NCBI GenBank assembly: GCA_009797885.1
Contig: WNKP01000014.1
Span: forward strand, 1-64,000
Source of the DNA: Flavobacteriaceae bacterium GF1
GTDB lineage: Bacteria; Bacteroidota; Bacteroidia; Flavobacteriales; Flavobacteriaceae
DNA: 64,000 nucleotides
Reading direction: 5' to 3'
Notes under the pieces: model-generated
Databases searched by the model: none
Seen by the model: the letters and a program-made list of their open reading frames with translations, nothing else
Told to the model about the DNA's origin: nothing
Shown: in pieces, positions 60,290-64,000 of the stretch
Numbering within the stretch: position 1 is the first letter of the stretch
Layout: every line of letters starts with the position of its first letter
Position numbers and translations under genes: made by a program

Positions 60290-62089
60290 TCAATAGCCCG
60301 GATTTTGAACAACATTTGGGTTTAAGTTAATCTCATCGGCCGGTATGGGCCAGATATACTTATGTGGTGCGAATTGTTTGGAAAGACCTGGATTTCTTGT
60401 ATTGAAGTCTTCAATAACTTCAGAAAGCAATTGGTTCCTTATCAAAGCATCTTTATAGGAGCCTTCAAAACAGAGTTCTTTTTTACGTTGCGCTAATATT
60501 TCAATAAGTAATTCGTTTTGGCTCAATCCATTTTGTAACAAGAAATCCGGAGAAGTGTGCGATCTTGCTATGACTTGGTTTACCAATTCATACGCCTTTG
60601 CGGTAGGTCCGTTAATCGCATTTTCAACTTCGGCCGCCATCAATAACACATCCGCATACCTTATAAAGGGAAAATCTTCGGAAGACTGCCCAATTCCTGG
60701 TGGGTTGGATACATCGCCAATATACTTAAGTGGCCTCCAATTTGTTACATCGGTGGCATTGATGGTCGTGCCATTTTGTACAGTGAATGAAGCTACATTG
60801 GCAAAAAACCGGTTGTCCTCTATGTTCAACGGAAAAGTAATCGGATTTTGGAAGTCAGCGGCATCATTAAAATACCCTTGTATAAATTTTGGATCCAGCC
60901 TTAAAATGTCATTGAGGGCATAGCCCAAAGGTCCCCAGAAAACCCCAACATTACCCCCACCATTTGTTTTCATAACATCAAAATCAATGGAGAAAATGAT
61001 TTCAGAATTGTTGGATTCATTGTCAACACGAAATACGCTGGAGTAGTCCTGTTCCAGATTGAATTGGTTCATTACTTTATCAAACTGGGAAGCCGCCAGG
61101 GCGTACTTTTCCACATCAAAGTCCGGGAATCCGGCAGAATACAGGTAAAATTGTCCTAAAAGGACCTGAGCAGCCGGAACCGAAGCACTTTTGGGATTGG
61201 TAAAACTTTCCAAATTGGCCTCTGCAAACAGTAAATCCCCCTCAATCAAGTCCTTCAAAGAAGACCTGTCCTGGCCTAAAACCGTATCCGAAGTAGATGT
61301 CACAAGAACCGGGTTGCCATAAAGCTTCAACAGATTAAAGTACAATAGTGCCCTCAAAAATCTGAACTCGGCATTCAATACACGCTCTTCTTTACCCAGC
61401 TCTGAAACATAATTACCTTCAGCAATGAGTTCCAGGCCTAAGTTGGTATTGCGAATGGCACGGTAATGAATTGCCCACACATCATTGATAACCCTGTTCG
61501 ATGGTTCAAAAACATAGTTGTCCAATGATGAATATACTGCTGACGAATTTTGATCAACGTAAGCCAAATCCGTACCAATGTCCCCCCAATACAGGGAATA
61601 TCCCTCTGAACCAAATAGGAACGGATCTTTGAGCATAGTGTACGTATTGGCCAGTAAAAAATCAATGTCCGGGTCGGTTTCTTGAATGGGTTGAACAGGT
61701 TCTATAACCTCGGCCTCCAATATTTCCGTATCATTTTCCTCAGAAAGGGTTACACTGAATTCGTAAGTCAAACCTTCCACGAAAGCATCGGAATCCATGG
61801 ACAATGCAACGCTAACTTGATAAGTCCCCAGTTCCAGATCATTAAACCTAACCGTCCCTTGATCATTGGTAACGAGCGTGCTATTTCCAGGGCTAAGGGT
61901 TACACTTGCATTTGGTTCCGGAGTTCCATCAGATATGCTTACCACAACTATTAAGGTTCCCGTAATGCTATCTTGAGCTTCATTATCGGAGCCACAACCG
62001 GAAACCATAATCAAAACAACCAGTACAAAAAATAGTATGGGGTTGCTCTTTGCACATCTTGACCGTAATACATCAAATCGATTCATCAT
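60290..62089 (-). CDS. SusD/RagB-like lipoprotein with extra N-terminal domain
   Basis: The 599-residue protein has a lipobox (LIMVSGC, Cys near residue 32) followed by an acidic SDNEAQD stretch typical for surface lipoproteins of Bacteroidota. Residues about 42-125 form a carboxypeptidase-regulatory/Ig-like segment (PNASVTLSPGNSTLVTNDQG, then LELGTYQVSVAL), which standard SusD proteins lack. The rest is SusD-like: NDVWAIHYRAIRNTNLGLEL, LNAEFRFLRALLYFNLLKLY and C-terminal FIRYADVLLMAAEV and HKYIWPIP. SusD binds glycans or other nutrients over a SusC channel, but no susC lies in the window. Start at 62089 or 62086 (two consecutive ATG). Confidence 0.92.
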   Translation of the reverse strand: MMNRFDVLRSRCAKSNPILFFVLVVLIMVSGCGSDNEAQDSITGTLIVVVSISDGTPEPNASVTLSPGNSTLVTNDQGTVRFNDLELGTYQVSVALSMDSDAFVEGLTYEFSVTLSEENDTEILEAEVIEPVQPIQETDPDIDFLLANTYTMLKDPFLFGSEGYSLYWGDIGTDLAYVDQNSSAVYSSLDNYVFEPSNRVINDVWAIHYRAIRNTNLGLELIAEGNYVSELGKEERVLNAEFRFLRALLYFNLLKLYGNPVLVTSTSDTVLGQDRSSLKDLIEGDLLFAEANLESFTNPKSASVPAAQVLLGQFYLYSAGFPDFDVEKYALAASQFDKVMNQFNLEQDYSSVFRVDNESNNSEIIFSIDFDVMKTNGGGNVGVFWGPLGYALNDILRLDPKFIQGYFNDAADFQNPITFPLNIEDNRFFANVASFTVQNGTTINATDVTNWRPLKYIGDVSNPPGIGQSSEDFPFIRYADVLLMAAEVENAINGPTAKAYELVNQVIARSHTSPDFLLQNGLSQNELLIEILAQRKKELCFEGSYKDALIRNQLLSEVIEDFNTRNPGLSKQFAPHKYIWPIPADEINLNPNVVQNPGY

Positions 62090-62259
62090 TCAAAAATACT
62101 TTGGCAGTTTAATGTTCATATGAAACAACAATGGGGAAATCCCATTGCACCATTGACTCCCGTACTTTGGAACAACCGTTACCCTCATGTTTTCATCTGC
62201 TTATAGCTCTTTTGTAAGCTACAAATTTTGATGGCAACAAGATTAGTCAAAAAAAATGA

Positions 62260-63576
62260 TTACTGAACAACACCTAAACCGTGATTTATAGGTATGGACT
62301 TAAAAATCTGAATTTCGGCCAATACACCTGTCTTACTTTTGGACAGTTTTAGACTGGCATTATTGTTCTTGAGCATCCGCTTGCAAATAAAAAGCCCTTT
62401 TCCAGATCCTTTCTCCTTTTTTGTACCAAGGGAACTGGTTACCATTTGGCCCGTATTGATTTTGGAAAGCTTTTCTTCATCTACCGCCTCGGCACTATTA
62501 TGGACCCTTAGGCTAAAATGGTTTTCATCCTCCATATTATCGACCAGGATACGTTGGTTTTGTGGCGAGAACTTAATGGCATTGGTAATCAAATTCCGGA
62601 TTGCCGTTTGAAAGACCTCCTTGGAATAAAACAGATTGAAATCGGTATCGACGGCATTGACCAGACTTAATTCCTTTTCATTCAGGTTCTGTGTATACTG
62701 ACTCCGTATCTCTTCTATCAGCTCATGAAGGTTAATATCCATGTAGGACTTTAGGGTTTCGTCATTTTGCATGGACCAGTTCAATAGATTGTCCAACATG
62801 CCGTAGGTCTTGTCAACGGATTGTTGCAATAAGTCCAAATAACTGTTCCTATCGGTTTTTGAATTTGAATTTCTAATAATGGTGGTCAGCATCGAAATTT
62901 GATGTATCGGTGTCCTAAGATCATGGGCAATTATCTTCATAATGTCTTTCCGGAACGAGGTAAGCTCCAACAATTCCTCATTTTGAAGACTGACCAATTG
63001 ATGCTGTCCCTGCAGCTCGTTCTGCAACCGTATGACCTTGCTGAAGACAAAGAAGCTGACCGCGGCAACGGATGAGATCATAATGAACGCAAGGATGTAT
63101 TTGCCAATGGACAGATCCGGATATAACATGGCACAGGCTATGATGAATATGGTATTATAACCAATGACCACAAATTGATGCCATGGTTTTTCAAAAACCG
63201 CCAATAAAAGGCCCATCACAAAAACGATCATCTCCACCCTCGAAAAATAGGCCTCAAAGTTCAGATTTACATCCGCAATCCGAAAAGGTAAATATATTGT
63301 GGACGAGAGGATATTGATATAGACCATGATAATGAAGAGCAAACTGGTGGTCATCCCCTTCAACTTCCATATGACGGACGAAATCAGAATAATTGAAAAT
63401 ACCACTAAATGCTTTACGGCATATCTGTTAAATCCCCCGAGTTGGTATTCCGTGAAGAAATTGGTGGCCAATCCGGCCAACACCAAAACAATAAGTACGT
63501 GAAAAATTATGCTTGAGCGATTAATTGCAACAAGCACTTTTTTATCTTTAGCAGATGAATCAAGAGTCGTATTCAA
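62260..63576 (-). CDS. Membrane sensor histidine kinase
   Basis: The 438-residue protein has about six membrane helices in residues 20-180, a short coiled-coil linker (VIRLQNELQGQHQLVSLQNE) and a HisKA domain with phospho-acceptor His218 in KIIAHDLRTPIHQ. The HATPase domain has the N-box NLITNAIKFS and the G-box GSGKGLFICKRML; the G1 box is reduced. No periplasmic sensor domain and no adjacent response regulator are visible, so partner and signal are unknown. Confidence 0.92.
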   Translation of the reverse strand: MNTTLDSSAKDKKVLVAINRSSIIFHVLIVLVLAGLATNFFTEYQLGGFNRYAVKHLVVFSIILISSVIWKLKGMTTSLLFIIMVYINILSSTIYLPFRIADVNLNFEAYFSRVEMIVFVMGLLLAVFEKPWHQFVVIGYNTIFIIACAMLYPDLSIGKYILAFIMISSVAAVSFFVFSKVIRLQNELQGQHQLVSLQNEELLELTSFRKDIMKIIAHDLRTPIHQISMLTTIIRNSNSKTDRNSYLDLLQQSVDKTYGMLDNLLNWSMQNDETLKSYMDINLHELIEEIRSQYTQNLNEKELSLVNAVDTDFNLFYSKEVFQTAIRNLITNAIKFSPQNQRILVDNMEDENHFSLRVHNSAEAVDEEKLSKINTGQMVTSSLGTKKEKGSGKGLFICKRMLKNNNASLKLSKSKTGVLAEIQIFKSIPINHGLGVVQ

Positions 63577-63643
63577 AATGAATGAATTCTTGGTCTAACA
63601 ACGACAATTGGTGTATTTTCTTACTTTTTTGATTAAGATTTAG

Positions 63644-64000
63644 ATGAAACGCAACTTTTTTTTTGTTTGCTCCCTGGTGTTGACATTTGGCTTTGGCCAA
63701 GAATTGGACAGCACCGCCTTAAAGTCACAGGTTGCCGAGGCGATTAGGGATTTAAGGGATTTTATTGCCATCCCCAATGACGCCCTAAATCCCAGTGATA
63801 TTGACGATAATATCTTTTGGCTCAAAAAGCAATTTGAAAAACGGGGATTCAATACCGCGGTATTGGATACCGACAACCTGCCCTTATTTTTTGCGGCCCT
63901 ACCCATGGACGATACCAAACCTTCGGTATTGATTTACATGCATTTTGATGGGCAATCGGTGGATGCCTCCAAATGGGATCAGCCCGATCCCTATAAAGTG
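63644..64000 (+). CDS. Secreted M20-family peptidase, N-terminal part
   Basis: The frame is open from the ATG at 63644 to the window edge (119 codons). It has a signal peptide (MKRNFFFVCSLVLTFGFGQ) and the first part of an M20/M28-like metallopeptidase: AIRDLRDFIAIPNDALNPSD, FWLKKQFEKRGF and IYMHFDGQSVD, where H-F-D fits the first zinc-ligand motif, followed by WDQPDPYKV. It is divergent from the histidine kinase gene. The C-terminal catalytic residues lie outside the window. Confidence 0.85.
   Translation, partial: MKRNFFFVCSLVLTFGFGQELDSTALKSQVAEAIRDLRDFIAIPNDALNPSDIDDNIFWLKKQFEKRGFNTAVLDTDNLPLFFAALPMDDTKPSVLIYMHFDGQSVDASKWDQPDPYKV

Overview
The window comes from a marine-type member of the Flavobacteriaceae (Bacteroidota). 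Several signs agree. Genes mostly lack Shine-Dalgarno sequences, but rpsU has a strong one. Exact Bacteroidota promoter matches (TTG, then TAnnTTTG) are present. There is a type IX secretion (T9SS) type B C-terminal domain, a SusD-family lipoprotein, and a Bacteroidota-style tRNA-tuf-secE-nusG-rplKAJL-rpoBC-DUF3467 order.

Left part (1-27.65 kb). A secreted acidic protein runs off the left edge on the minus strand, followed by prfC (release factor 3). After about 1 kb with no recognisable gene comes one uninterrupted 23.2-kb gene for a 7743-residue secreted protein. It has a signal peptide, ten BspA-type (DUF285) leucine-rich modules with about 65 full 25-residue repeats, 45 HYR/Ig-like units (34 of them in one tandem tail), and a gliding-motility/T9SS type B sorting domain. 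It resembles the giant mobile adhesin SprB in general build, with BspA modules added. A small four-helix membrane protein and a bidirectional terminator end this block.

Middle part (27.7-43 kb), all minus strand: the transcription and translation core. In transcription order it runs xerC, hpf, tRNA-Thr(TGT), tRNA-Tyr, tRNA-Gly, tRNA-Thr(GGT), tuf, tRNA-Trp, secE, nusG, rplK, rplA, rplJ, rplL, rpoB, rpoC and a DUF3467 gene. rpsU lies upstream of xerC, separated by a terminator. Small repeats and hairpins sit in the gaps.

43-51.4 kb, minus strand: housekeeping and membrane genes (acyl-CoA dehydrogenase, HhH protein, AGCS symporter, K+ channel with RCK domain, PspC, DUF2851, DinB, rhodanese, two thioredoxin-fold proteins). 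A MarR-nitroreductase-YceI operon on the plus strand follows, with a palindromic operator over its promoter.

53.35-60.3 kb: a complete trpEGDCFBA operon on the plus strand. It is preceded by a textbook-like attenuator: an 18-residue leader peptide with three consecutive Trp codons, a candidate antiterminator and an intrinsic terminator that ends just before trpE. The promoter is so close that the leader ORF may be leaderless. Repeat elements have entered the trpG-trpD gap and, in frame, the trpF coding sequence. An unrecognised small membrane ORF overlaps the trpC start.

Right end: an orphan SusD-like lipoprotein with an extra N-terminal beta-sandwich-like region, a membrane histidine kinase, and the start of a secreted M20-family peptidase.
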